Shown here: piece after piece, positions 1 through 7,179 of the stretch | How positions within the stretch are numbered: the first letter of the stretch is position 1 | Layout of the letters: the number at the start of each line of letters is the position of its first letter | Assembly: GCA_022866005.1 (NCBI GenBank) | Contig: JALHTV010000209.1 | Coordinates: 1-12,330, forward strand | From: Phycisphaerae bacterium | GTDB lineage: Bacteria; Planctomycetota; Phycisphaerae; SM23-33 | Reading direction: 5' to 3' | DNA: 12,330 nucleotides | Program-made: the position numbers and the translations under genes | The notes under the pieces: generated by a model | The model's database searches: none | What the model was told of the DNA's origin: nothing | The model's input: the letters and a program-made list of their open reading frames with translations, nothing else

Positions 1-1
1 C

Positions 2-1486
2 ACCGACTGCGGCGCCGGCGGGCTCTCCAGCGCCGTCGGAGAGATGGGCGAGCGGCTCGGTGCCGAGGTGCATCTCGATCGCGTGCCGCTGAAGTACGCG
101 GGCCTGTCCTACGCGGAAATCTGGATCTCCGAGGCCCAGGAGCGGATGACACTCGCGGTGCCCCAGGCCAACGTCGAGCGCATCATGAAGGTGTTCGCCG
201 CCGAGGGGGTCGAGGCGACGGTCATCGGGCACTTCGGCACCGAGGGCCGAATGCTGCACTTGTTCTACGACGGGCAGCTCGTCGGGGAGCTGGAATTGGA
301 CTTCTTGAACGAGGGGCTGCCCCGCCCGACCAAGGACGCCCTGCTGCCGGTGGCGCGCGGGCCGTCTCCGGGCCCGCCGACCCGAGAGAACTACAACGAC
401 GTGCTGCTGAAGATCCTGGCCAGCCCCAACGTGGCCTCCAAGGAGTGGATCGTCCGCCAGTACGACCACGAGGTCCAGGGCGGCAGCGTGATCAAGCCGC
501 TAGTGGGCGTCAGCGAGGATGGCCCGGGCGACGCCGCGGTCCTGCGGCCGGTGCTCTCGTCACCCAAAGCGGTGGTGATCGCCTGCGGCATGAACCCCCG
601 CCTGGGCGAGCTGGACCCCTACCAGAGCGCCCTGCACGCAGTCGACGAGGCCCTGCGGAACTGCGTGGCCGTCGGGGGCAACATCGACCGCACGGCGCTG
701 CTAGACAACTTCTGCTGGGGCAACTGCACCAAGACCGACCGCATGGGCAGCCTGGTGCGGGCGGCGGTGGCGTGTCACGATGCGGCGCTGGCGTACGGGA
801 CGCCGTTCATCAGCGGTAAAGACTCGCTCAACAACGAGTTCCAGACGGCGGACGGTTCGACCATCGCCATCCCGCCGACGCTGCTGATCTCGGCCATCAG
901 CGTCATCGACGACGCCCGCCGCTGCGTCACCGCCGACGCCAAAGAGGCGGGCAACATCCTGTTCCTGCTGGGATCGACTAGCCCGCAACTGGGCGGCAGC
1001 CACTACCTCCTGGTCGAGGGTATCGAGTCCGGCGGCGACGTCCCGCCGGTCGACATGCAGACCAGCCGCCCCGTCATGGGCGCGGTGGCCTCAGCCATCG
1101 CCGCGAGGCTGGTGCGGAGCTGCCACGACCTGTCCGAAGGCGGTCTGGCCGTCGCCGCGGCCGAGATAGCCTTCGCGGGCGGACTGGGCGTCGAACTGGA
1201 CCTTTCCGCCGTGCCGACCGACCTCCGTGCGGCCAGCAGCGCTAAAGGCGCGCTGGCAGTGCCGGTGGGCGCGCTGCTGTTTGCTGAGTCGGCGGGGCGC
1301 TTTCTGGTGGAGGTCACGCCGGACAGCCGCGACGCGTTCCGCCGCCTGACCAAGGACGTGCCCTGTGGCGAGCTCGGGAAGGTCACCGACTCCGGGCGGA
1401 TCGTCATCCACGCAGGCGACTCGGCGGTCATCGACCTGCCCATCAACGCAGCCAAGGCCGCCTGGCAGAAGACGTTCCGACTGTAG
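2..1486 (+). CDS. purL: Phosphoribosylformylglycinamidine synthase, large (synthetase) subunit PurL, 5'-truncated by window
   Basis: This is the C-terminal 494 residues of PurL; the frame is open from base 2, so the gene begins upstream of the window. PurL is the ATP-dependent synthetase of the FGAM synthase complex. It converts FGAR and ammonia delivered by PurQ into FGAM in the cytoplasmic de novo purine pathway. Visible family motifs are TDCGAGGLSSAVGEMGE at the extreme start, GLSYAEIWISEAQERM, then the second AIRS-type half with DGPGDAAVLRP, CGMNPRLGELDPY, GNIDRTALLDNFCWGN, FISGKDSLNNEF and CHDLSEGGLAVAAAE. The TDCGAGG-containing region points to the long PurL type, but the N-terminus needed to confirm this is not visible. 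The first in-window ATG at 44 is internal, because the conserved motif precedes it. It ends in TAG, 17 bases before purQ, which fits an operon. Confidence 0.95.
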   Translation, partial: TDCGAGGLSSAVGEMGERLGAEVHLDRVPLKYAGLSYAEIWISEAQERMTLAVPQANVERIMKVFAAEGVEATVIGHFGTEGRMLHLFYDGQLVGELELDFLNEGLPRPTKDALLPVARGPSPGPPTRENYNDVLLKILASPNVASKEWIVRQYDHEVQGGSVIKPLVGVSEDGPGDAAVLRPVLSSPKAVVIACGMNPRLGELDPYQSALHAVDEALRNCVAVGGNIDRTALLDNFCWGNCTKTDRMGSLVRAAVACHDAALAYGTPFISGKDSLNNEFQTADGSTIAIPPTLLISAISVIDDARRCVTADAKEAGNILFLLGSTSPQLGGSHYLLVEGIESGGDVPPVDMQTSRPVMGAVASAIAARLVRSCHDLSEGGLAVAAAEIAFAGGLGVELDLSAVPTDLRAASSAKGALAVPVGALLFAESAGRFLVEVTPDSRDAFRRLTKDVPCGELGKVTDSGRIVIHAGDSAVIDLPINAAKAAWQKTFRL

Positions 1487-1503
1487 GCCACCAGAGACCG
1501 TTT

Positions 1504-2283
1504 ATGGCGACACCGAAGGCATTGGTGCTTCGAGCGGCGGGGACGAATTGCGACCGCGAGACAACCTTCGCACTGGCCCAGGCCGGCTTCGAGGCCCAGC
1601 GCGTGCACGTCTTTCGCCTGATGGAAGACCCCTCGGCCTTGCGGGCCTATCAGTTCCTGGTGATCCCCGGCGGCTTCAGCTACGGTGACGACGTGGCCGG
1701 GGGCAAGATCCTGGCCAACCAGATGATCCACCACCTGGCTGAAGCCTTGAACGAGTTCGTCGCGGCGGGCAAGCTCGTGCTGGGCATCTGCAACGGCTTT
1801 CAGGCGATGATCAAGGCCGGCTTGCTGCCCTGGGCCAAGGTGGATGGGGCCACGGCCAATCACGACGCGACGCTGGCCTGGAACGACAGCGGGCGGTTCG
1901 AGGACCGCTGGGTGCACCTGCGGGCCGACAGCGACAAGTGCGTCTTCCTGCCGGCCGGGGCGATCGTGGCGCTGCCCATCGCGCACGGGGAGGGCAAGTT
2001 CATCCCGCGCGACGAGCACGTCCTGGAGACGCTGCGGGCCAACGGCCAGATTGCGGTGCGGTACGTGGACGCCGCCGGCCGGCCCGGACCGTATCCGATC
2101 AACCCCAACGGCAGCGTGGACGACATCGCCGGCCTATGCGACCCCACCGGCCGCGTGATGGGGCTGATGCCGCACCCGGAGCGCTTCGTGGATATCACCC
2201 AGCACCCCCAGTGGACCCGCGGCAAGGTCACCCGGCCGGACGGGGCGATCTTCTTCCGCCGCGCCTTTGAGGCGCTGCGCTAG
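1504..2283 (+). CDS. purQ: Phosphoribosylformylglycinamidine synthase, glutaminase subunit PurQ
   Basis: A class I glutamine amidotransferase of 259 residues. It hydrolyses glutamine and passes ammonia to PurL for FGAM formation. The nucleophile is Cys96 in LGICNGFQ, and the His224 and Glu226 partners lie in MPHPER. The N-terminus (ALVLRAAGTNCDRET) and the VIPGGFSYGDD oxyanion-side motif are typical of PurQ. At 259 residues it is somewhat longer than the short PurQ of Gram-positive bacteria (about 225-230), and closer to forms that pair with a long PurL. The ATG start gives the conserved N-terminus directly. No strong Shine-Dalgarno is seen in the 17-base gap after purL, so translation may be coupled to purL. 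It ends in TAG. Confidence 0.96.
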   Translation: MATPKALVLRAAGTNCDRETTFALAQAGFEAQRVHVFRLMEDPSALRAYQFLVIPGGFSYGDDVAGGKILANQMIHHLAEALNEFVAAGKLVLGICNGFQAMIKAGLLPWAKVDGATANHDATLAWNDSGRFEDRWVHLRADSDKCVFLPAGAIVALPIAHGEGKFIPRDEHVLETLRANGQIAVRYVDAAGRPGPYPINPNGSVDDIAGLCDPTGRVMGLMPHPERFVDITQHPQWTRGKVTRPDGAIFFRRAFEALR

Positions 2284-2313
2284 CCGGCGCCAGACGGACG
2301 CGCCCAGGCCACC

Positions 2314-2739
2314 ATGAACGCTCCCAGCCCAGGCCGCGACGATTCGAGCGCAGACCCTCGGGACCGCTTCGATGCGTTGCTGGAGGAGGTGCTGAGCGCC
2401 CTGCCGGCGGAACTGCACCGGCGGCTGGAGGAGGTGCCGCTGGTCGTGGAGGATGCGCCCACGCCCCAGGACCTGCGGCGCGTGAGGGTCCGCCATCGCG
2501 ATGCCCTGTGCGGCCTCTACACCGGCATCCCGCTGACTCACCGCAGCGTGGAGCACTCCGGCACGCTGCCGGACGTGATCCGCATCTTCCGCCGGGGGAT
2601 CCTTGCCGCCGCAGCCGACGCCCAAGGCCGAGTGACCGACCGCGCGCTCCGCCGCCAGATTCGGTTGACCGTGCTGCATGAGATCGGCCACCACTTCGGC
2701 CTGGGCGAGGCGGACCTGCGCCGTTACGGATACGGTTAA
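2314..2739 (+). CDS. Small zincin-like metallopeptidase domain protein (HExxH)
   Basis: A 141-residue protein resembling the small bacterial minizincin-type family (Pfam PF06262 type, by recollection of its motifs). The zinc site is HEIGHHFGL near the C-terminus: His122 and His126 as ligands, Glu123 as catalytic base, and Glu132 at the spacing of a third ligand (HExxHxxGxxE, where many relatives have Asp). A further family-like stretch is LCGLYTGIPLTHRS at residues 65-78. There is no signal peptide or membrane segment, so it is probably cytoplasmic. The first 20 or so residues are polar and look disordered. It starts 30 bases after purQ on the same strand, probably as the last gene of a purLQ transcript, preceded only by a weak AGG. 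Its substrate is unknown and position alone does not tie it to purine metabolism. It ends in TAA. Confidence 0.85.
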   Translation: MNAPSPGRDDSSADPRDRFDALLEEVLSALPAELHRRLEEVPLVVEDAPTPQDLRRVRVRHRDALCGLYTGIPLTHRSVEHSGTLPDVIRIFRRGILAAAADAQGRVTDRALRRQIRLTVLHEIGHHFGLGEADLRRYGYG

Positions 2740-2754
2740 CCCCCATTCAGCCGG

Positions 2755-2769
2755 CGGGCCGGCGGCCCG
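2755..2769. terminator. Possible bidirectional hairpin between convergent genes
   Basis: The 38-base gap between the two convergent stop codons contains a 6-bp GC stem (cgggcc/ggcccg) with a 3-base loop. It overlaps two copies of the palindrome gccggc at 2750-2755 and 2758-2763. Its position fits a shared terminator. However, neither strand has a clear T-run after it, so it is not a canonical intrinsic terminator and could be chance in such GC-rich DNA. Confidence 0.25.
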
Positions 2770-2777
2770 ACCGCCCG

Positions 2778-3518
2778 CTACTGCTTTGGTGGGGCACGGC
2801 GGATGTTCTTGATGACCACGGGCGTCAGAGGGGCGTCCTCGTAGAGGCCCCATCGGCCGGTGGGCATGGACCGGATCCGGTCCAGCACGGGCATGCCTTC
2901 GACCACCCGGCCGAACACGGCATAGCCGAAGCCTTCGGGCGTGTTGTCGCGGTGGTTGAGAGAGGCGTTGTTGGCCACGTTGATGAAGAACTGGCTGGTA
3001 GCGCTGTCGATCGCGCTGGCGCGGGCCATGGCGATGGTGCCGGTCACGTTGCGCAGCTCGGGGGTGGCCTCGTTCTTGATCGGCGCACGGGTGGGCTTCT
3101 CGCGCATGTCCGCAGTGAGGCCGCCGCCTTGGATCATGAAGGTGTCGATCACCCGGTGGAAGATCGTCCCGTCGTAGAAGCCTTCGTCCACGTATTCCAG
3201 GAAATTGGCGACGGTCTTGGGGGCCCTGTCGGACCACAACTCGATCCGGATCGTGCCCTCGGAAGTCTCGATGATCACCATAGGGTAATCCTCCCGACCG
3301 GGGGTCGTCGTGTCGGCACGGTAGTCGGTGAGACTCTCTTCCGGGAACGGGGCCGGCTGGGAGGCGGGCTGTGGGGCAGGCTGCGGGACGGGCCGCGGGG
3401 CCGGGCGCAGCGCCATATCGGGGCCGACCATCTGCGACCAGTCGACCCCGCATCCACTCCACAGGCCCGCTGCAAGGAGGCACGCCACCGATGCCGCCAA
3501 GACCTCCCTGACCTTCAT
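2778..3518 (-). CDS. Cyclophilin-type peptidyl-prolyl cis-trans isomerase, probable exported lipoprotein
   Basis: A 246-residue protein whose domain from about residue 80 to the end is a cyclophilin, which catalyses cis-trans isomerisation of X-Pro bonds. Active-site residues are visible: Arg122 in FHRVI, Phe127 and Gln130 in FMIQGGG, SQFFIN at 175-180, and the FGRVVEGMPVLDRI motif. The N-terminus MKVREVLAASVACLLAAG is a signal sequence ending near Cys23 (LWSGC). That resembles a lipobox, although Trp at -3 is unusual. A Pro/Ala/Gln-rich linker (residues 38-60) separates signal and domain, suggesting an enzyme tethered in the cell envelope. I chose ATG 3518 because it starts a signal peptide and has GGAGG seven bases upstream; a longer open frame to 3674 runs into the HIT gene. 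The gap to the HIT stop is 37 bases, so it is probably the last gene of the ribosomal transcript. Confidence 0.9.
   Translation of the reverse strand: MKVREVLAASVACLLAAGLWSGCGVDWSQMVGPDMALRPAPRPVPQPAPQPASQPAPFPEESLTDYRADTTTPGREDYPMVIIETSEGTIRIELWSDRAPKTVANFLEYVDEGFYDGTIFHRVIDTFMIQGGGLTADMREKPTRAPIKNEATPELRNVTGTIAMARASAIDSATSQFFINVANNASLNHRDNTPEGFGYAVFGRVVEGMPVLDRIRSMPTGRWGLYEDAPLTPVVIKNIRRAPPKQ
3339..3407 (-). repeat. Low-complexity segment encoding a Pro/Ala/Gln linker
   Basis: This stretch within the cyclophilin gene encodes an imperfect tandem of Pro-Ala and Pro-Gln dipeptides (PAPRPVPQPAPQPASQPAP, residues 39-57). It probably forms an extended spacer between the membrane anchor and the isomerase domain. 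Such tracts are prone to length variation. Confidence 0.55.
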
Positions 3519-3525
3519 CACACGA

Positions 3526-3530
3526 CCTCC
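3526..3530 (-). promoter_or_regulatory. Ribosome binding site deciding the cyclophilin start
   Basis: GGAGG on the minus strand lies seven bases before ATG 3518. It supports this start, which exposes a signal peptide, over upstream in-frame candidates. Confidence 0.7.
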
Positions 3531-3555
3531 ATCTCGGCCCGCTCGACTGGCCCGT

Positions 3556-3975
3556 TCATCCCAGATGCGCCTTAATCTGCTCGGCCAGTGCTTCCGCCCG
3601 GCCGGGGGGATACTTGCCCGCCGGCCAGTTGAAGTAGAACTCATCACCGCCCCGCCGCGGGATGATGTGGACATGCACGTGCATCACGGCCTGATGGGCT
3701 ACGCGGCCATTGTTCTGGAGCACGTTGAGCCCCTCGCAGCCGGTAGCCCGCCGCACCGCCGCGACCAGCGCGGGCAGGTGCCGAAGCATGGCCGCGGCCT
3801 GGTCGCCTGAGAGCTGGTCGATCGTCTCGGCGTGGGCCTTGGGAACCAGCAGCACGTGCCCCTCCGCCAGAGGGCCGATGTCCAGGAAGGCGACGCAGAC
3901 GTCGTCTTCCAGGACCTTGGTCACGCCGACCTGGCCGGTGGCGATCTTGCACAAGATGCAGTCGTCGCGGTGCAT
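3556..3975 (-). CDS. HIT (histidine triad) family nucleotide hydrolase/transferase
   Basis: A 139-residue HIT-domain protein; the family hydrolyses or transfers nucleoside phosphates from dinucleotides or AMP conjugates. The triad is HVHVHII at residues 99-105, with the middle His101 expected to be the nucleophile. DCILCKI at the N-terminus has the paired cysteines (Cys6, Cys9) found in zinc-binding members, and GPLAEGHVLLVPKAH is typical. I chose ATG 3975 because the family usually begins just before the Cys-x-x-Cys, and GGAGG lies six bases upstream. A GTG at 4038 in the same frame would add 21 very basic residues and overlap the rplQ stop by one base, which is a plausible coupled start. 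The exact substrate cannot be told. It sits directly after rplQ and before the cyclophilin and ends in TGA. Confidence 0.93.
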   Translation of the reverse strand: MHRDDCILCKIATGQVGVTKVLEDDVCVAFLDIGPLAEGHVLLVPKAHAETIDQLSGDQAAAMLRHLPALVAAVRRATGCEGLNVLQNNGRVAHQAVMHVHVHIIPRRGGDEFYFNWPAGKYPPGRAEALAEQIKAHLG

Positions 3976-3981
3976 CGAAGG

Positions 3982-3986
3982 CCTCC
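3982..3986 (-). promoter_or_regulatory. Ribosome binding site favouring the internal start of the HIT gene
   Basis: GGAGG on the minus strand lies six bases upstream of ATG 3975. It favours the shorter HIT protein over the GTG at 4038, although the latter also has a GAGG four bases upstream inside the rplQ end. Confidence 0.6.
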
Positions 3987-4037
3987 GGCCCCCGCCGGTC
4001 TTGGCCCGCCCGGTCCGGCCGGCTCGCCGCTTGGCCA

Positions 4038-4595
4038 CTAGGCCTCACCGCCCTTGGCGGTGGGCTGAGCGTCGTCGGGCGACTGGGAAGACTCCGCCGG
4101 GGCCTGGTCCGTTACGGCGGCCTCGGCGGCCTTGTGCTTCTTGGCGGCGCGCTTCCGGCGCCGCGAGGCGCTCTTGCCACCGGCGGCGGCCTTGGGCGGA
4201 GTCTCTTCCACAAGCTGGAGCAGCACCTGCACGCCGCTGTCACCGATCCGCCGCTCGGCCAGGCGGACGATGCGCGTGTACCCGCCCGGGCGCTCGCGGT
4301 AACGAGGGGCGATCTCGTCAAACAGCTTCTGGACGACGGTCTTCTCGGCCACCTCCCCCTCGGCATCGACCATGTCCCGGTCGCGCAACAGGGCGATGAC
4401 TCGCCTGCGGGCGTGCAGCGTGCCCCGGCGGGCGAGGGTGACGAGTTTCTCGGCAAAGCGGCGGACCTCCTTGGCCTTGGCCTCGGTGGTGCGGATCGCC
4501 CCGTGCTGGAAGAGCGACGCGGCCATGTTCCGTCGCAGGCTGCGGCGGTGGGCCGTGCTGCGGCTCAGTTGTTTGCCCGATATACAGTGACGCAT
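4038..4595 (-). CDS. rplQ: 50S ribosomal protein L17 with a C-terminal extension
   Basis: L17 of the large ribosomal subunit, the usual last gene of the alpha operon. The conserved start MRHCISGKQLSRSTAHRRSL, the segment NMAASLFQHGAIRTTEAKAKEVR and GGYTRIVRLAERRIGD identify it. The usual bacterial length is about 115-130 residues; this protein has 185. Residues from about 132 onward form an extra tail, first Lys/Arg/Ala-rich (SRRRKRAAKKHKAAEAA) and then acidic and Ser/Gln/Pro-rich, predicted to be disordered. It starts at ATG 4595 with GAGAAGG upstream, 37 bases after rpoA, and ends in TAG. The tail is in frame and ends just where the HIT gene can begin, so it is not obviously a lost stop. 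Confidence 0.97.
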   Translation of the reverse strand: MRHCISGKQLSRSTAHRRSLRRNMAASLFQHGAIRTTEAKAKEVRRFAEKLVTLARRGTLHARRRVIALLRDRDMVDAEGEVAEKTVVQKLFDEIAPRYRERPGGYTRIVRLAERRIGDSGVQVLLQLVEETPPKAAAGGKSASRRRKRAAKKHKAAEAAVTDQAPAESSQSPDDAQPTAKGGEA

Positions 4596-4632
4596 AGGTC
4601 GGCCTTCTCGTAACCCACCCGCCGCCGGTGGA

Positions 4633-5658
4633 TCAACTGGTGCTGGGGGCGACGGCGGGGGTTTCGCCCTCCATCGGGGGCAGGGTCATGCCCAGCGACA
4701 GCCCCAGGTCCTGGAGCTTGCGCTTCACCTCGCGGAGCGAGGTCTTGCCAAAGCTGCGAATCTTCAGGAGGTCGACCTCGGTCTTCCTGACCAGATGCCC
4801 CACCGTCTCGACCTGGGCGGCCTCCAGGCAGTTGTTGGACCGCACGGACAGCTCCAGCTCGTGGACGCTCATGCGGAGCTTGTTCTGAAGCTCGGTGTCG
4901 ATTTCCTCTTGGGTCTCGGCCCCGATGGCCTCGACGATCTGCTCGCCCAGTTCGAAGTACTGCACGAACGGGGTGAGGTGCTTGCGGAGGATCTTGGCCG
5001 CCTCGACCATCGCCATTTCCGGCGTGAGGGTGCCATTGGTCCAGACCTCCATCACCAGCCGGTCGTAGTTGGTCTTCTGGCCGACGCGAGTGTCCTCGGT
5101 GATGTAGCGGACGCGCGTGACCGGGGAGAAGGAGGCGTCCACGGTGATCCGGCCCAGCTCCTGGTCGGCATCGGGGTCGATCGTCTCCTCGGCCGGGACG
5201 TAGCCTCGCCCGCGCTGGACGACCATCTCCATGTCGAAGGTGACGTTGTCCGTCAGCGTCACCAGGACCAGGTCACCGTTGATGATCTCGATGGCCGGGT
5301 CGGCCTCGATCATCGCCGCCGTGACCGGTCCCTTCACCTCGCTGTGGACGCGGATGGTCTTGGGCTCGTCGGTGTGGCTTTTGACGATCAGGCACTTCAC
5401 GTTCAGGATGATGTCGGTGACGTCCTCCAGGACGCCGCGGATGCTGGTGAACTCATGGCCGGCGCTGGCGATCTTGATGCTCGTGACGGCCGCGCCTTCC
5501 AGACTGCTCAGCAGCACGCGTCGCAGCGAATTGCCGACCGTCGTGCCGAACCCGCGCTCGAAAGGCTCCACGGAGAACTTCCCGTATGTGGGGGTGGCGA
5601 CCGTCTGGTCGCTGACCACCCGCGTTGGCAGTTCCAGGCCACGCCACCTGATTCGCAT
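4633..5658 (-). CDS. rpoA: DNA-directed RNA polymerase subunit alpha
   Basis: The 341-residue alpha subunit, which dimerises to nucleate RNA polymerase assembly and contacts upstream promoter DNA and activators. The N-terminal assembly domain (about 1-240) carries EPFERGFGTTVGNSLRRVLLSS and the FELGEQIVEAI end. A short linker follows, and then the C-terminal domain (about 263-325) with SVRSNNC, RKTEVDLLKI and LGLSLGM. Arg273 aligns with E. coli Arg265, the main UP-element DNA contact, so DNA binding appears intact. A 16-residue polar tail ends the protein. The start is ATG 5658 with GGAGG nine bases upstream. It follows rpsD after 63 bases, the longest gap in the minus-strand run under the chosen starts, and ends in TGA. 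Confidence 0.98.
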   Translation of the reverse strand: MRIRWRGLELPTRVVSDQTVATPTYGKFSVEPFERGFGTTVGNSLRRVLLSSLEGAAVTSIKIASAGHEFTSIRGVLEDVTDIILNVKCLIVKSHTDEPKTIRVHSEVKGPVTAAMIEADPAIEIINGDLVLVTLTDNVTFDMEMVVQRGRGYVPAEETIDPDADQELGRITVDASFSPVTRVRYITEDTRVGQKTNYDRLVMEVWTNGTLTPEMAMVEAAKILRKHLTPFVQYFELGEQIVEAIGAETQEEIDTELQNKLRMSVHELELSVRSNNCLEAAQVETVGHLVRKTEVDLLKIRSFGKTSLREVKRKLQDLGLSLGMTLPPMEGETPAVAPSTS

Positions 5659-5721
5659 TGACCTTTGCCTCCGTCCGCTGGGGACCGATAAAGGGTTAAG
5701 GAGACCGTTTTCCGTGTCGCG

Positions 5722-6354
5722 CTACTGGCTGCACAGCTCGACGATGAGCTGCTCTTCCACCGGGATCATCACATCGTCGCGCGTGGGCAGGGCCACCACC
5801 TCGCCGGCCAGGGTCGTCATGTCCAGCGTCAGCCAATTCTGCACGTGCGGCTCACCCAGCTCTTCCAGGCAGGAGCGGATGAGCTTCTGGGAGCGTTCCG
5901 AGCCCTTGATGGTGAACCGGTCACCGACCCGCACGCGGTAGCTGGGAACGCTAACGCATCGGCCGTTCACGTGTACGTGCCCGTGGCTGACCGTCTGCCG
6001 GGCTGCGGCCCGGGAAGGCGCCAGCCCCAGCTTGTAGATCACGTTGTCCAGGCGGCGCTCCAGCAGGCTCAGCAGGGCTGAACCCGTGTTGCCCTTGGTG
6101 CGCTCCGCGTGGTGGAAGTACTTCATGAACTGCTTCTCGAACACGCCGTAATAGCGCTTGACCTTCTGCTTCTCGCGAAGGCGCATGCCGTACTCGCTGC
6201 CCCGGCTGCGGCGCCAGTTGTGCTGACCCGGCGGATAGCTGCGCCATTGGCGTTCCATAGCGCACTTGGCCGTCTCGCACCGGGCGCCTCGGAGCATCAG
6301 CTTGATGCCTTCACGCCGGCAGAGCCTGCATGACGGTCCTGTGTAGCGTCCCAT
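5722..6354 (-). CDS. rpsD: 30S ribosomal protein S4 (zinc-ribbon form)
   Basis: S4, a primary 16S rRNA-binding protein that starts assembly of the small subunit body; in E. coli it also represses the alpha operon. The 210-residue length is normal. The N-terminus has an intact zinc-ribbon pattern, Cys9-x2-Cys12-x13-Cys26-x4-Cys31, so this is the C+ form. The S4 RNA-binding domain starts near residue 100 with LERRLDNVIYKLGLAPSRAA and continues RQTVSHGHVHVNG. It starts at ATG 6354, 33 bases after rpsK, with a GGGAGCAGG-like stretch upstream, and ends in TAG. Whether it controls this operon cannot be read from the sequence. Confidence 0.98.
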   Translation of the reverse strand: MGRYTGPSCRLCRREGIKLMLRGARCETAKCAMERQWRSYPPGQHNWRRSRGSEYGMRLREKQKVKRYYGVFEKQFMKYFHHAERTKGNTGSALLSLLERRLDNVIYKLGLAPSRAAARQTVSHGHVHVNGRCVSVPSYRVRVGDRFTIKGSERSQKLIRSCLEELGEPHVQNWLTLDMTTLAGEVVALPTRDDVMIPVEEQLIVELCSQ

Positions 6355-6387
6355 GTGTCAACCTGCTCCCATCGTTGCGAATTGCCT

Positions 6388-6771
6388 TTACACGCGGCGC
6401 CTCTTGCGGGGGCGGCAGCCGTTGTGGGGGATCGGGGTCACGTCCTCGATCGACAGGATCCGCAACCCGGCTCCCTGAAGGGCCGTAATGGCACTCTCGC
6501 GCCCGCTACCGGGGCCCTTGACGCGCACTTCCACCTCGGTCACCCCGAGCTTGCGGGCCTTGCTGGCCGCTTGCTCGCCTGCTCGCTGCGCGGCGAACGG
6601 GGTGCTCTTGCGGGCGCCCTTGAAGCCCATCGTCCCGGCCGACTCGCGGATCAGCACGTCGCCGTTGGCGTCCGCAATCGTCACGAGCGTGTTGTTGAAC
6701 GTCGCCTTGATGTGGACGATCGCCCGGGCCACGCTGCGTCGAACCTTCTTGCCCTTGCGTACCTGAGCCAT
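6388..6771 (-). CDS. rpsK: 30S ribosomal protein S11
   Basis: S11, 127 residues, of the small-subunit platform, where it helps shape the exit-site region. Family segments are HIKATFNNTLVTIADANGD, AGTMGFKGARKSTPFAAQ, VKGPGSGRESAI and the C-terminal DVTPIPHNGCRPRKRRRV. The ATG is three bases after the rpsM stop. An AAGGAG inside the rpsM 3' end serves as ribosome binding site, so translation is probably coupled. It ends in TAA. Confidence 0.98.
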   Translation of the reverse strand: MAQVRKGKKVRRSVARAIVHIKATFNNTLVTIADANGDVLIRESAGTMGFKGARKSTPFAAQRAGEQAASKARKLGVTEVEVRVKGPGSGRESAITALQGAGLRILSIEDVTPIPHNGCRPRKRRRV

Positions 6772-6774
6772 GGT

Positions 6775-7158
6775 TTAGCGTAGCTCCTTGACCGATTTCC
6801 TTCCGGCCACTGTCTTGCGGGGGCCCTTGCGGGTGCGGGCGTTGGTCCGCGTCCGCTGGCCGCGAACGGGCAGCCCCCGGCGGTGCCGCGTCCCGCGGTA
6901 GCAGCCGATGTCCCGCAGCCGGGCGATGTTCTGCTGCACCTGGCGGCGGAGCTGACCTTCAATGACATACTCGGCCTCCAAGAGGGACCCCAGCCGAGAC
7001 AACTGGTCCTCGGTGAGCTCCTTGGCCCGTGTCCGCGGATCAATGCGCGCCTTCGTGCACAGGTCCGAGGCCGTCTTGGCGCCCACCCCGTAGATGTATT
7101 GCAGCGAGATGATCGTGTGCTTCTCGGCAGGGATGTCCACACCGGCGATACGTGGCAT
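6775..7158 (-). CDS. rpsM: 30S ribosomal protein S13
   Basis: S13, 127 residues, of the small-subunit head, which contacts the large subunit and P-site tRNA. The start MPRIAGVDIPAEKHTI, the helix-two-turns-helix region with YIYGVGAKTASDLC, and the basic RGTRHRRGLPVRGQRTRTNA are diagnostic. The C-terminal tail (KGPRKTVAGRKSVKELR) is rich in Lys and Arg, as expected for its tRNA-contacting end. It follows rpmJ after 21 bases and ends in TAA. Confidence 0.98.
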   Translation of the reverse strand: MPRIAGVDIPAEKHTIISLQYIYGVGAKTASDLCTKARIDPRTRAKELTEDQLSRLGSLLEAEYVIEGQLRRQVQQNIARLRDIGCYRGTRHRRGLPVRGQRTRTNARTRKGPRKTVAGRKSVKELR

Positions 7159-7179
7159 CGGATCGGCTCCTCGCCAGGA

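Noticed and set aside
1003..2019. A 338-codon minus-strand open frame opposite purL and purQ
   Set aside because: It is a shadow of two motif-rich genes and has no recognisable domain.
2134..3483. A 449-codon open frame on the minus strand spanning the end of purQ, the zincin and the cyclophilin
   Set aside because: Its translation is Arg/Pro/Gly-rich without family motifs and it overlaps three convincing genes; long off-frame openings are expected at this GC content.
5659..5721. Possible promoter or S4-type regulatory leader between rpsD and rpoA
   Set aside because: There is a small AT-rich spot (ataaagggttaa, 5688-5699) but no paired -35/-10 elements and no convincing fold; the gap is short and probably just intergenic.
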